NCBI GenBank assembly: GCA_905181625.1
Contig: CAJIYJ010000003.1
Coordinates: 62,001 to 126,000, forward strand
Source: an uncultured Flavobacteriaceae bacterium
Lineage (GTDB): Bacteria > Bacteroidota > Bacteroidia > Flavobacteriales > Flavobacteriaceae
Reading direction: 5' to 3'
Length of the DNA stretch: 64,000 nt
In this document: in pieces, positions 35,640 to 42,852 of the stretch
Layout: each line of letters opens with the position of its first letter
Position numbering within the stretch: position 1 is the first letter of the stretch
Notes under the pieces: model-generated
Seen by the model: only the letters and a program-made list of their open reading frames with translations
Told to the model about the DNA's origin: nothing
The model's database searches: none
Made by a program: the position numbers and the translations under genes

Positions 35640-35702
35640 TCTGTTTCTGAATTTATTCTCCTTAAAAGTCCTTAACTTTATTAAAAGTTAAGTATTACTT
35701 TA

Positions 35703-36584
35703 ATGTATCTATCAAATTTTTTTGATTATTTATCTAAAGAAAAAAAGTTTTCAAACAATACCATTGTAGCTTATAAAAATGATATTGAAACCTTTTGTTC
35801 GTTCAGTAAATCTAATCACAATATTAAAGATATCTCAAAAGTTAAATACTCTATCATTAGAAGCTGGATAATTAATCTATCTGACTTAAATCTTTCGCCA
35901 TTAACAATTAATAGAAAAATATCCTCACTTAGTAAGTACTATGATTTTTTAATAAAAATTGATAAAATAAAAGAATCTCCAACTAAAAATCATAATAGAT
36001 TAAAAGTCCAAAAGAAAATTATAATTCCATTTTCAGAAGAAGAAGTTGTAACAGTAATTGATGTTTTTGAAGATAATTTTGAAGGGAAAAGAAACCTTTT
36101 AATAATAGATACATTGTACTCAACTGGAATAAGACGTGACGAATTGATTAAGATGAAAATGAATGATGTTTTTTCAAAAGAAAGTATGATTAAAGTCCAT
36201 GGTAAAAGAAATAAAGAAAGATTAGTTCCGATGTTGCCTGTATTATCTAAAAGAATGGAAGATTATTTTAATTTTAGATCTAAAATTCCCGGATCTAATC
36301 AAAATGTTTTTTTAACCTCAAAAGGAGAGAGGGTTGGTCCATCTTTGGTTTATCGAGTAGTTAAGAAATATTTCTCTAAAGTATCTACTAAAGTTAAAAC
36401 GAGTCCTCACGTGTTACGACATTCGTTTGCTACTCATTTGTTAAATAATGGAGCGGATATTAATAGTATTAAAGAAATATTAGGACATTCTAGCTTGGCA
36501 TCTACTCAAATTTACACCAAAATCAAGCTTCCTAAAATCATAAGTGACTACAAGAATAATCATCCAAGAGAAAGAAATAATTGA
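35703..36584 (+). CDS. xerC: Tyrosine recombinase XerC
   Basis: This site-specific recombinase resolves chromosome dimers. The 293-residue protein has an N-terminal SAM-like DNA-binding domain (residues 1-90) and the catalytic residues Arg144 (STGIRRDEL), Lys169 (HGKRNKERL), His236 and Arg239 (HVLRHSFATHLL), His262 (LGHSS) and Tyr271 (TQIYT). Its place after rpsU, as in other flavobacteria, shows a housekeeping Xer protein and not an element integrase. Confidence 0.94.
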   Translation: MYLSNFFDYLSKEKKFSNNTIVAYKNDIETFCSFSKSNHNIKDISKVKYSIIRSWIINLSDLNLSPLTINRKISSLSKYYDFLIKIDKIKESPTKNHNRLKVQKKIIIPFSEEEVVTVIDVFEDNFEGKRNLLIIDTLYSTGIRRDELIKMKMNDVFSKESMIKVHGKRNKERLVPMLPVLSKRMEDYFNFRSKIPGSNQNVFLTSKGERVGPSLVYRVVKKYFSKVSTKVKTSPHVLRHSFATHLLNNGADINSIKEILGHSSLASTQIYTKIKLPKIISDYKNNHPRERNN

Positions 36585-36643
36585 TTATATATGTTTTTTT
36601 TAAAAATTCAGTATTTTCTTTTGATTCAAAAAAAATAAATCTA

Positions 36644-36651
36644 TACATTTG
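36644..36651 (+). promoter_or_regulatory. -7 promoter box of the tRNA cluster
   Basis: TACATTTG, with TTTG (36620-36623) 20 bases upstream, matches a full Bacteroidota promoter. It is 23 bases before the first tRNA. Confidence 0.75.
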
Positions 36652-36674
36652 CCAACCATTTAAAAATGGAATAA

Positions 36675-36748
36675 GCCGATGTAGCTCAGCTGGCTAGAGC
36701 AGCTGATTTGTAATCAGCAGGTCGTGGGTTCGAGTCCCTCTATCGGCT
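36675..36748 (+). tRNA. tRNA-Thr (anticodon TGT)
   Basis: Acceptor stem GCCGATG/TATCGGC, anticodon stem GCTGA/TCAGC with loop TTTGTAA, T arm GGGTTCGAGTCCC. No encoded CCA. Confidence 0.96.
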
Positions 36749-36771
36749 CTTATTAGGTTCTTTAAAATATC

Positions 36772-36853
36772 GGGGAGATACTCAAGCGGCCAACGAGGGC
36801 AGACTGTAAATCTGCTGTTTTTAACTTCACAGGTTCGAATCCTGTTCTCCCCA
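36772..36853 (+). tRNA. tRNA-Tyr (anticodon GTA)
   Basis: Acceptor GGGGAGA/TCTCCCC, anticodon loop CTGTAAA, and the long variable arm expected of bacterial tRNA-Tyr. No encoded CCA. Confidence 0.96.
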
Positions 36854-36863
36854 CATAATTTAA

Positions 36864-36936
36864 GCGAGAGTAGCTCAGTTGGTAGAGCGTCAGCCTTCCA
36901 AGCTGATGGTCGCCGGTTCGAACCCGGTCTCTCGCT
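36864..36936 (+). tRNA. tRNA-Gly (anticodon TCC)
   Basis: Acceptor GCGAGAG/CTCTCGC, anticodon loop CTTCCAA, T arm CCGGTTCGAACCCGG. No encoded CCA. Confidence 0.96.
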
Positions 36937-36947
36937 CAAATTTTTTT

Positions 36948-37019
36948 GCCGATGTAGCTCAGGGGTAGAGCGTTTCCTTGGTAAGGAAGAGGTCGTGAGT
37001 TCAAATCTCATCGTTGGCT
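36948..37019 (+). tRNA. tRNA-Thr (anticodon GGT)
   Basis: Acceptor GCCGATG/CGTTGGC with three G-T or T-G pairs, anticodon loop TTGGTAA. It is the last of the cluster and marks the left edge of the accessory insertion before tuf. No encoded CCA. Confidence 0.95.
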
Positions 37020-37194
37020 CTATCATAAAAGACTACATTCTCTCTAAATTTACTGGTTTTAAAAAGAATAATATACTTTTAATATACTTTTATCTTTTTT
37101 TGAGATTATGTTTTTCTCTTTCTACTCCTAAAACCTCTTGTTTAGCTGAATTTTACTACAACTTTCCATTCATTAAAATATGATTTTTATAAAG

Positions 37195-37227
37195 TACTGG
37201 ACTTTTGTAGCTGGTTATTATAGCTGT
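37195..37227 (+). repeat. Intergenic repeat, copy A (partial)
   Basis: TACTGGACTTTTGTAGCTGG and the following TTATTATAGCT repeat the right half of copy B (38385-38416) with about four mismatches in 31 bases. It lies about 70 bases upstream of the secreted-protein gene at 37292. The 272-bp space from 37020 also contains a doubled ATATACTTTTA and is otherwise featureless. Confidence 0.65.
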
Positions 37228-37291
37228 TCTTGGGCATTTAGTTTTAATTATCATACATTTAGGTGTAAATTATTAACCTAAACTACTATAT

Positions 37292-38230
37292 ATGAAGAAG
37301 TTATTATTGTTACTTATGTTTATTCCGTTAATCTCATTTACTCAAGCAGGTTTTAAACTTCGAAAGTTTAAGGATAAATTAAGTTCTAAAGCATTGGAGG
37401 TAGGCCTTGAAAAAGGGATGGGTTTAGATCATTTTGGTAAGTTAGCAGCACTTGAATATGAAAACTATCATTATAGATATGAAAATGAAATTTATAGTTT
37501 TACTTTAGATTTTAATTCTGCTAAAAAAGCAGATTCGTATAAGTCTATAAAGCTAACTATCAGAAATAAAAGTGATAAAGACATTGTATTTGGTTCCAAA
37601 AACAAACGCAAACGTGTTGATGCCAGAGAAATTGAAGGTGTAATTACAATGCCAAATTTTGATTTTATAGTTATTACTGCTCCTATTAAAAGAAAGGGTT
37701 TTTCTGAAGGGTTAAAAAGAGGCCGGGTTTATGCCAAAGGTGACCCAAAAAGTTTCTCAGACATCGAACTTTCTTCAATTTATATAAATTATGAACCTTT
37801 AGGAACTTTTGAAGAATATAATAAAAGAATTGCTAGTCTAGATTTAGTAGTAGAATATAATAAAAGAATTACAGAAGAATATAGTCAACAAGAATTATTA
37901 AATAAGGCATATTTAAAGTCTATTGGTAGAGCAAGTGGTTTTCCTGATGAAATTATTATAAGATATGAAAATGATATTAATTATTTTTGGCCGCAAATCA
38001 CAGCTTTTAAATCAGAAAAATGGAAAAAAGAAGAAGAAGAAAGATTAGTAAAAGAGGGGAAAATTAATTATATAACATTAACTGCAAATCCTAATTGGAG
38101 TCGTAAATGGAGAAACTCAGATCCAGATTATCAGAAAAAACTAAGTGATTTTATGGTTCAAAATGATGTTGCAATTTTTGGTAAAAAGAAAAACAAAAAG
38201 AAAAAGAAAAAGAAAAACAAAAAGAAATAA
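37292..38230 (+). CDS. Hypothetical secreted protein with poly-lysine tail
   Basis: No family is recognised in this 312-residue protein. It starts with a Sec signal peptide (MKKLLLLLMFIPLISFTQA). The middle has beta-rich segments (FIVITAPIKRKGFSEG, YAKGDPKSFSDIELSS) and a duplicated YNKRI motif near residues 175-195, then a charged helix (KWKKEEEERLVKEGK). The last 15 residues are 13 Lys and 2 Asn, coded by AAAAAG/AAAAAC repeats. The tail could bind polyanions or mark where an original C-terminus was lost. It lies in the insertion between tRNA-Thr and tuf. Confidence 0.7.
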   Translation: MKKLLLLLMFIPLISFTQAGFKLRKFKDKLSSKALEVGLEKGMGLDHFGKLAALEYENYHYRYENEIYSFTLDFNSAKKADSYKSIKLTIRNKSDKDIVFGSKNKRKRVDAREIEGVITMPNFDFIVITAPIKRKGFSEGLKRGRVYAKGDPKSFSDIELSSIYINYEPLGTFEEYNKRIASLDLVVEYNKRITEEYSQQELLNKAYLKSIGRASGFPDEIIIRYENDINYFWPQITAFKSEKWKKEEEERLVKEGKINYITLTANPNWSRKWRNSDPDYQKKLSDFMVQNDVAIFGKKKNKKKKKKKNKKK

Positions 38231-38265
38231 GTATTTTCTGAATTACCTATATTCTTAGATGATCT

Positions 38266-38316
38266 ACCAAAAGAAGCAAGTGGGATAAACAGTAATAGTA
38301 GAATTAGTTTTTTCAT
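38266..38316 (-). pseudogene. Remnant 5' end of a secreted-protein gene
   Basis: On the minus strand an ATG at 38314-38316 opens a typical signal peptide (MKKLILLLLFIPLASFG). After about ten more codons the frame runs antisense through the poly-lysine coding tail of the upstream gene and gives only Phe and Leu, stopping soon after. It looks like the surviving start of a decayed gene; the signal resembles that of the gene at 37292. It may be too short to be functional. Confidence 0.4.
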
Positions 38317-38330
38317 ACTTAAATATAACT

Positions 38331-38416
38331 AATTATCTAAACCTTATTAATCTACTCCCTTTATAGATGACTATGTTGTTGTATAATACAGGTCTTTTGT
38401 AGCTGGTCATTATAGC
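38331..38416 (+). repeat. Intergenic repeat, copy B
   Basis: The left part shares TCTAAACCTTATTAAT and, at identical spacing, ACTATGT, TTGTATAATA and TTTGTA with copy C (40541-40615). The right part, AGGTCTTTTGTAGCTGGTC and ATTATAGCT, matches copy A. It is immediately upstream of the gene starting at 38477. Confidence 0.7.
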
Positions 38417-38476
38417 TTGTCTATGAAAGTAGGGGAGTTAGTTGTTGTTTTTAGTGAGATGTTTATATTTATACTA

Positions 38477-39736
38477 ATGATGACTAAAAAAATAATAATA
38501 GCACAATTTTTATTGATCCTTTTTCTAGGGAGGGGTATTTGTAATGCGCAATCTGATTATATAGAATTTTCGGGAAAAATAATCAATGCAGAAAACAAGG
38601 AACCTTTAATCTTTGCAAATTTAAATGTCTTAGAATCTAATATCAGTACTATTAGCAATAGTAAGGGAGCTTTTAAAATTAAAATACCTAAATCACATTC
38701 CTCATCTAAAGTCAAGGTTTCGTTTATCGGATTTAAAACTAGAATAATTGATTTAAAATCATTTGACGATAAAAACACGATTTCTTTAAATGTTTTTGTC
38801 ACTCCTCTTTCTGAAATGGTGTTGAGTATTCCAAAAGACGTAGAAGGATTAGTAAGAGAAACTTTATCTAACTCAGGCAAAAACTATTTAGAAGAAAATA
38901 CTATTATGACGGCTTTTTATAGAGAAACAATAAAAAGAAAAAGAAGAAATGTGTCTCTTTCAGAAGCAGTTGTAAATATTTACAAGTCTTCCTATAAAAT
39001 ATATTCTAAGAAAGATGGAATTAAAATTTTAAAAATAAGGAAGGATACCGATTATTCAAGGCTAGATACAGTCGCTCTTAAACTTTCTGGAGGTCCATTT
39101 AATACTTTGTTTCAGGACATAATTAAATACCCTAATTATTTTATTCCTTCATTTTTTATGTCAAATTATTCCTTTTCAGTTCACAGAACTTCTAAAATTA
39201 ATAATAGACCTGTTTATGTAATTAGATTTAAACAGAAAGAGGATGTTATTGAACCTTTTTATTATGGAGAGTTATTTATAGATGGTGAAAATAAAATTTT
39301 ATTAAGCGCAACGTATTCTTTGAACGTATCTGATAGAGAAAAGGCTTCTGAATTATTTGTAAAGAAAAAACCTAAAGGGGCAAATGTATGGCCAACAAAA
39401 GCGGTCTATAGAGTAGATTATGCTGAAAGAAATAGAAAATGGTTTTATAGTTACAGCAATCTATCTATTGATTTTAAAGTAAATTGGGACAAGAAAATAT
39501 TTAATACCACCTATTCTTTATCAGCTGAGATGGCTATTACTGATTGGATTGAAAATAGAACTTTAGACTATCCTAAAAGAAAAGAACTAATTAACTCTTC
39601 TATTATTTTAACAGATTCAAAAGTAGGGTTTCAAGATTTAAATTTTTGGGGAGAGGATAATATAATAGAGCCTGAAAATTCCATTCAGAACGCAATTAAA
39701 AAAATCAAAAAGAAACTAGACAAAATCAATAAATAG
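38477..39736 (+). CDS. Secreted protein with N-terminal carboxypeptidase-like regulatory domain
   Basis: The protein has a signal peptide (MTKKIIIAQFLLILFLG, ending near NAQ) and then a CarboxypepD_reg-like beta domain: FSGKIINAENKEPLIFANLNV, SNSKGAFKIKIP and SFIGFKTRIIDL. The remaining 300 residues have TAFYRETIKRKRR and an outer-membrane-associated style typical of Bacteroidota proteins that carry this domain but no TonB receptor barrel. The frame opens at a TTG at 38417, but the ATGs at 38477 and 38480 place the signal peptide at the N-terminus. Role unknown. Confidence 0.8.
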   Translation: MMTKKIIIAQFLLILFLGRGICNAQSDYIEFSGKIINAENKEPLIFANLNVLESNISTISNSKGAFKIKIPKSHSSSKVKVSFIGFKTRIIDLKSFDDKNTISLNVFVTPLSEMVLSIPKDVEGLVRETLSNSGKNYLEENTIMTAFYRETIKRKRRNVSLSEAVVNIYKSSYKIYSKKDGIKILKIRKDTDYSRLDTVALKLSGGPFNTLFQDIIKYPNYFIPSFFMSNYSFSVHRTSKINNRPVYVIRFKQKEDVIEPFYYGELFIDGENKILLSATYSLNVSDREKASELFVKKKPKGANVWPTKAVYRVDYAERNRKWFYSYSNLSIDFKVNWDKKIFNTTYSLSAEMAITDWIENRTLDYPKRKELINSSIILTDSKVGFQDLNFWGEDNIIEPENSIQNAIKKIKKKLDKINK

Positions 39737-39837
39737 TTTGGAATTACTATTCTGATTATTTATTAAAACTTTTTCTCTATGGAAACCCAGCTTTTAAGTC
39801 TTTTTATTATAATGATCAATTATTGGATTTCTTAAAA

Positions 39838-40032
39838 ATGTTTAAGCGTTCAAATGATTTTAATCAAAATATAGGGAGTTGGAATGTAAGCAAAGTCATC
39901 AACTTGATTTATATTTTTGATGGCGCAACAACATTCAATCAGGATTTAACCAAATGGTGAGTAACTAATATAACATCAGAACCTACTATATTTAGCACCT
40001 CATCTGCTTTAACAGAAGCTAACAAACATTAA
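39838..40032 (+). pseudogene. Decayed DUF285/BspA-type surface protein fragment
   Basis: Translation gives FNQNIGSWNVSKVINLIYIF, then TTFNQDLTKW, a TGA stop at 39958-39960, and VTNITSEPTIFSTSSALTEA before the final TAA. Intact DUF285 repeats read FNQDIGSWDVSKVTNM and end with a segment like LTKWCVTNI, so the TGA replaces a Cys codon (TGT/TGC). Only one and a half repeats survive. Upstream, 39737-39837 stays open in the same frame but shows no clear repeat. The 355-bp gap between neighbouring genes is explained mainly by this remnant. Confidence 0.75.
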
Positions 40033-40091
40033 TGATAATAATGGAAATAATTTTTAAACGAACTTTATAGCCACTTTACCATTTAATAATA

Positions 40092-40469
40092 TTAAGCTTT
40101 AGAATCTGGACCCCATTTATTCTCAGACTTATTTCCTTCAGTGCACGATAGAATAAAAAGCCATATTCCCCCAATTAATGGAATTAATATTATTAATAAA
40201 AACCATCCTGACTTTCCAACATCGTGAAGCCTTCTAACACTAACAGCAAATCCAGGAATCAGGTGAATTAAAGCACCTATAGCATACAACCATCCATATC
40301 CTAAATCTTGTCCATAAATTTCAAATGATAATCCTAGAACTCCATCAAGAATTATTAATAATATCATTATTGGAAATTGTATTAAAGTAAACATCCAATA
40401 TTCTTTTCTTCTAGCCCGACCACTAAAATTCGCGTAATTATCACGCATTACTTTTAAATACCATTCCAT
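40092..40469 (-). CDS. DUF805 membrane protein
   Basis: The 125-residue protein has the DUF805 pattern: NYANFSGRARRKEYWMF at its N-terminus, four hydrophobic helices, and VSVRRLHDVGKSGWFLLIIL followed by a polar tail GNKSENKWGPDS. DUF805 proteins are common small inner-membrane proteins of unknown function. The frame is open to 40508, but the ATG at 40467-40469 (MEWYLKVMRDN) matches the family start. Confidence 0.9.
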   Translation of the reverse strand: MEWYLKVMRDNYANFSGRARRKEYWMFTLIQFPIMILLIILDGVLGLSFEIYGQDLGYGWLYAIGALIHLIPGFAVSVRRLHDVGKSGWFLLIILIPLIGGIWLFILSCTEGNKSENKWGPDSKA

Positions 40470-40540
40470 AATTATATGATTTATAGTAAGATACGATAAA
40501 TTTATCAAAAAACATTCTAAAAGAAATGTTAATGTGTGAC

Positions 40541-40615
40541 AATAATCTAAACCTTATTAATTTTCTTCTTTTAAACACAACTATGTCTTTGTATAATATT
40601 GGTTGTTTGTAAGAT
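40541..40615 (+). repeat. Intergenic repeat, copy C
   Basis: It shares ATCTAAACCTTATTAAT, ACTATGT, TTGTATAATA, GGT and TTTGTA with copy B at the same spacing over about 75 bases, with no gaps. It lies between the divergent DUF805 and DUF1456 genes. Confidence 0.65.
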
Positions 40616-40659
40616 TCTATTAAGTTTTAAAACCAAAAAATAGCTCATTTAATTTCTCT

Positions 40660-40667
40660 TACATTTG
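40660..40667 (+). promoter_or_regulatory. -7 promoter box of the DUF1456 gene
   Basis: TACATTTG, only 4 bases before the ATG at 40672. A leaderless message is predicted. Confidence 0.6.
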
Positions 40668-40671
40668 CAAT

Positions 40672-40908
40672 ATGGGATTATCAAACAACGATATTTTAAA
40701 AAAATTGCGTGTAGCGCATAAATTACGTGATACAGACATTGTAGAAATTTGTGCTTTAGTGGACTTTAAAGTGAGTAAAGGAGAGCTAGGTGCTTTGTTT
40801 AGGAATGAAGACCACGATAAGTATATGGAATGTGGAGATCAAATCTTACGAAACTTCTTAAATGGATTGGTTGTTCACTTAAGAGGTCCAATGCCCAAAA
40901 AAGTATAA
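40672..40908 (+). CDS. DUF1456 family protein, single repeat
   Basis: The 78-residue protein has one DUF1456 unit: NNDILKKLRVAHKLRDTDIV, VSKGELGALFRNEDHDKYME, and QILRNFLNGLVVHLRGP. E. coli YehS has two such units in about 156 residues, so this is a half-length form. No signal peptide or membrane segment. Function unknown. A lipoprotein gene follows 5 bases downstream. Confidence 0.88.
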   Translation: MGLSNNDILKKLRVAHKLRDTDIVEICALVDFKVSKGELGALFRNEDHDKYMECGDQILRNFLNGLVVHLRGPMPKKV

Positions 40909-40913
40909 AAAAA

Positions 40914-41378
40914 ATGAATTTAGTTATATTATATAAACCTTATAGTTTCTTCAGCTTACTCTTTTCTTATTTAGATAGTATTAACACGAGTAAATTAATA
41001 TTGTCATTATTAGCTTTATTTTTATTTTCTTGTTCCTCTAGTGATAAAGAGTTAGTAGAAACTAACAGTCCTTTGTACTGTGAAGTTTGGGAAGAAATTG
41101 AAGCATTCGCTAACTCAAGTGAAATGAATAAAAAAGCAGATTGGGACAAAAAAATATCTTTAATCGAAAAATTAGTATCTAATCTTCCTAAAGACTGGGA
41201 GCAAACAGGCCTTAAATACTTGAATATTGTTAAAGCTAGAGCGGAACTTTTAGGTCAATATAATTACGTTTCTTCTCAAGAATTACCCAATGGAGTTTTA
41301 AAGAAGTTTATCGATAAATACTACAGTGACCAGAAAGAAGCAGATAAATTGATAGATTTTTTAAAGACAGTTTGTTGA
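40914..41378 (+). CDS. Hypothetical lipoprotein
   Basis: The 154-residue protein has a long hydrophobic N-terminus ending in LLALFLFSCSSSDKE, a lipobox-like site with Cys at about residue 40. The mature part is helical and charged, with two more Cys (LYCEVWEE and the final C). The frame opens earlier at 40830, inside DUF1456, but the ATG at 40914 is the only sensible start. The signal is unusually long, with an extra hydrophobic stretch before the true signal. No family recognised. Confidence 0.65.
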   Translation: MNLVILYKPYSFFSLLFSYLDSINTSKLILSLLALFLFSCSSSDKELVETNSPLYCEVWEEIEAFANSSEMNKKADWDKKISLIEKLVSNLPKDWEQTGLKYLNIVKARAELLGQYNYVSSQELPNGVLKKFIDKYYSDQKEADKLIDFLKTVC

Positions 41379-41382
41379 TTTT

Positions 41383-42615
41383 TTATTTTCTTCTTTGATT
41401 CCTATTTCTATTGGAGCCTCCTTTGTTTCTTGAAAAATCAGATCTTTTTTGTTTATTGGGAGCTGATTCAATGTTTGAATTTTCATTGGGTTCAAAACCA
41501 ACTTTAGTTTTTGAAGGTATGCTTAATCTAATAAGTTTCTCAATATCTTTCAGATATTGCTTTTCCTCATCGCAAACTAAAGAAAGTGCCTCTCCTTTTG
41601 CCCCGGCTCGCCCTGTTCTTCCAATCCTATGAACATAATCTTCAGGAATATTAGGTAGTTCAAAATTAACAACGTGAGGGAGTAGAGGAATGTCTAAGCC
41701 TCTAGCAGCAATATCAGTTGCAACAAGAATTCTAACTGAACCACTTTTAAAGCCTGCTAAAGCTTTAGTCCTGGCTCCTTGACTTTTATTTCCGTGAATT
41801 GCAGCAGCTGAGATATTAGCTTTAATCATTTTTTTACAAAGATTATTTGCTCCGTGTTTTGTCCTTGTAAATACCAGAGCTTGAGTCCAATTCTCTTCTT
41901 TAATGAGTTGAATTATTAAATTTGATTTTTGATTTTTATCAACTTTGTATACATATTGAATTATTGCTTCTACTGTGGTGTTTTCTGGTGAAGTTTCTAT
42001 TAAAACAGGGTTATTTAAAATCCCTCTTGCCAATGATTTAATCTCTTTGGAAAAAGTAGCTGAGAACAATAAGTTTTGTCTTTTTTTAGGCATCAAGCCC
42101 ATAATTTTATTAATATCTCTTTGAAAGCCCATATCTAACATTCTATCAGCTTCGTCTAAAACTAAAATTTCAACGTTCCTTAAAGACAACGCTCTTTGAT
42201 TTTCTAGGTCTAATAAACGTCCTGGTGTGGCAATTAAAATATCAACTCCTCGTTTGATTTTGGAAACTTGTGGATTTTGATTTACTCCACCAAATATTAC
42301 CGCCGAAATCAAATCAATGTGAGTGCTATATTCTTTAACGTTCTCATAAATCTGAGCAGCAAGCTCTCTAGTAGGTGTTAAAATTAAAGCTTTGATTTTT
42401 CTATTTTGAGAATTAGAACTTTTAGTTAGAAGTTGTAATAAAGGAAGAGTGAAGCCCGCAGTTTTTCCTGTTCCAGTTTGAGCAGATGCTAAAACATCTT
42501 TTCCTTTAAGAATTACAGGGATTGCTTTTTCTTGAATTGGTGAAGGGTTGGTGTATCCTTTTTCGTTTATTGCTTTTAAAAGAGAAGGTAAAAGTCCGAG
42601 ATTATTAAATTCCAT
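41383..42615 (-). CDS. DEAD-box RNA helicase, RhlE-like
   Basis: The 410-residue helicase has the Q motif [14 protein letters not shown], Walker [43 protein letters not shown], and the C-terminal ARGLDIP and [10 protein letters not shown]. The tail (residues about 370-410) is basic and Asn-rich, ending NRNRNQRRK, and likely adds RNA affinity. Order and length fit RhlE helicases of ribosome assembly. It ends 4 bases from the convergent lipoprotein gene. Confidence 0.93.
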   Translation of the reverse strand: MEFNNLGLLPSLLKAINEKGYTNPSPIQEKAIPVILKGKDVLASAQTGTGKTAGFTLPLLQLLTKSSNSQNRKIKALILTPTRELAAQIYENVKEYSTHIDLISAVIFGGVNQNPQVSKIKRGVDILIATPGRLLDLENQRALSLRNVEILVLDEADRMLDMGFQRDINKIMGLMPKKRQNLLFSATFSKEIKSLARGILNNPVLIETSPENTTVEAIIQYVYKVDKNQKSNLIIQLIKEENWTQALVFTRTKHGANNLCKKMIKANISAAAIHGNKSQGARTKALAGFKSGSVRILVATDIAARGLDIPLLPHVVNFELPNIPEDYVHRIGRTGRAGAKGEALSLVCDEEKQYLKDIEKLIRLSIPSKTKVGFEPNENSNIESAPNKQKRSDFSRNKGGSNRNRNQRRK

Positions 42616-42662
42616 ATATAATTGAAGCTTTTTTATTACTTTATTTTTTTGTTAATATTTTG

Positions 42663-42670
42663 CAAATGTA
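42663..42670 (-). promoter_or_regulatory. -7 promoter box of the DEAD-box gene
   Basis: Minus-strand TACATTTG, 47 bases before the ATG at 42615. The remaining space to the tuf promoter (42671-42811) is AT-rich and shows nothing else. Confidence 0.55.
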
Positions 42671-42811
42671 TGTTATTATAAATTCTTCTTTTTTCTTCAA
42701 AATTTTATATTTTTATTATCACTACGTATGTTTTTTTTTTCAAATTGTTTAATTAAACATGATTTTTATTAAAAAAACAATTGTTTGTTAAATATTTTAA
42801 GATAAAATTTA

Positions 42812-42819
42812 TATATTTG
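42812..42819 (+). promoter_or_regulatory. -7 promoter box of tuf
   Basis: TATATTTG, exact TAnnTTTG match, 33 bases before the tuf ATG. A TTTG at 42784-42787 is upstream at a spacing of 24, longer than usual. Confidence 0.7.
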
Positions 42820-42852
42820 CGCTCATTTTAAAAGTAACAAAACACACATATT

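Noticed and set aside
35703-36584. Tyrosine recombinase as a sign of an integrated element
   Set aside because: It sits directly after rpsU in the standard flavobacterial order and has XerC length and residues, so it is a housekeeping gene.
36694-37026. Long open frame on the minus strand across the tRNA cluster
   Set aside because: It is antisense to tRNA-Thr, Tyr, Gly and Thr. Such frames over tRNA genes are a common false call.
36995-37183. Short plus-strand open frame following tRNA-Thr
   Set aside because: It begins inside the tRNA, has Leu/Phe-rich low-complexity content, and shows no start context or family.
37195-40615. The intergenic repeats as integron attC sites
   Set aside because: No RYYYAAC/GTTRRRY pair at the ends was found, the genes are not in one orientation, and there is no integron integrase.
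42600-42852. A duplicated tRNA-Thr 3' end marking the right boundary of the insertion
   Set aside because: No copy of the TCGTTGGCTC-type end or of the T-arm sequence was found upstream of tuf.
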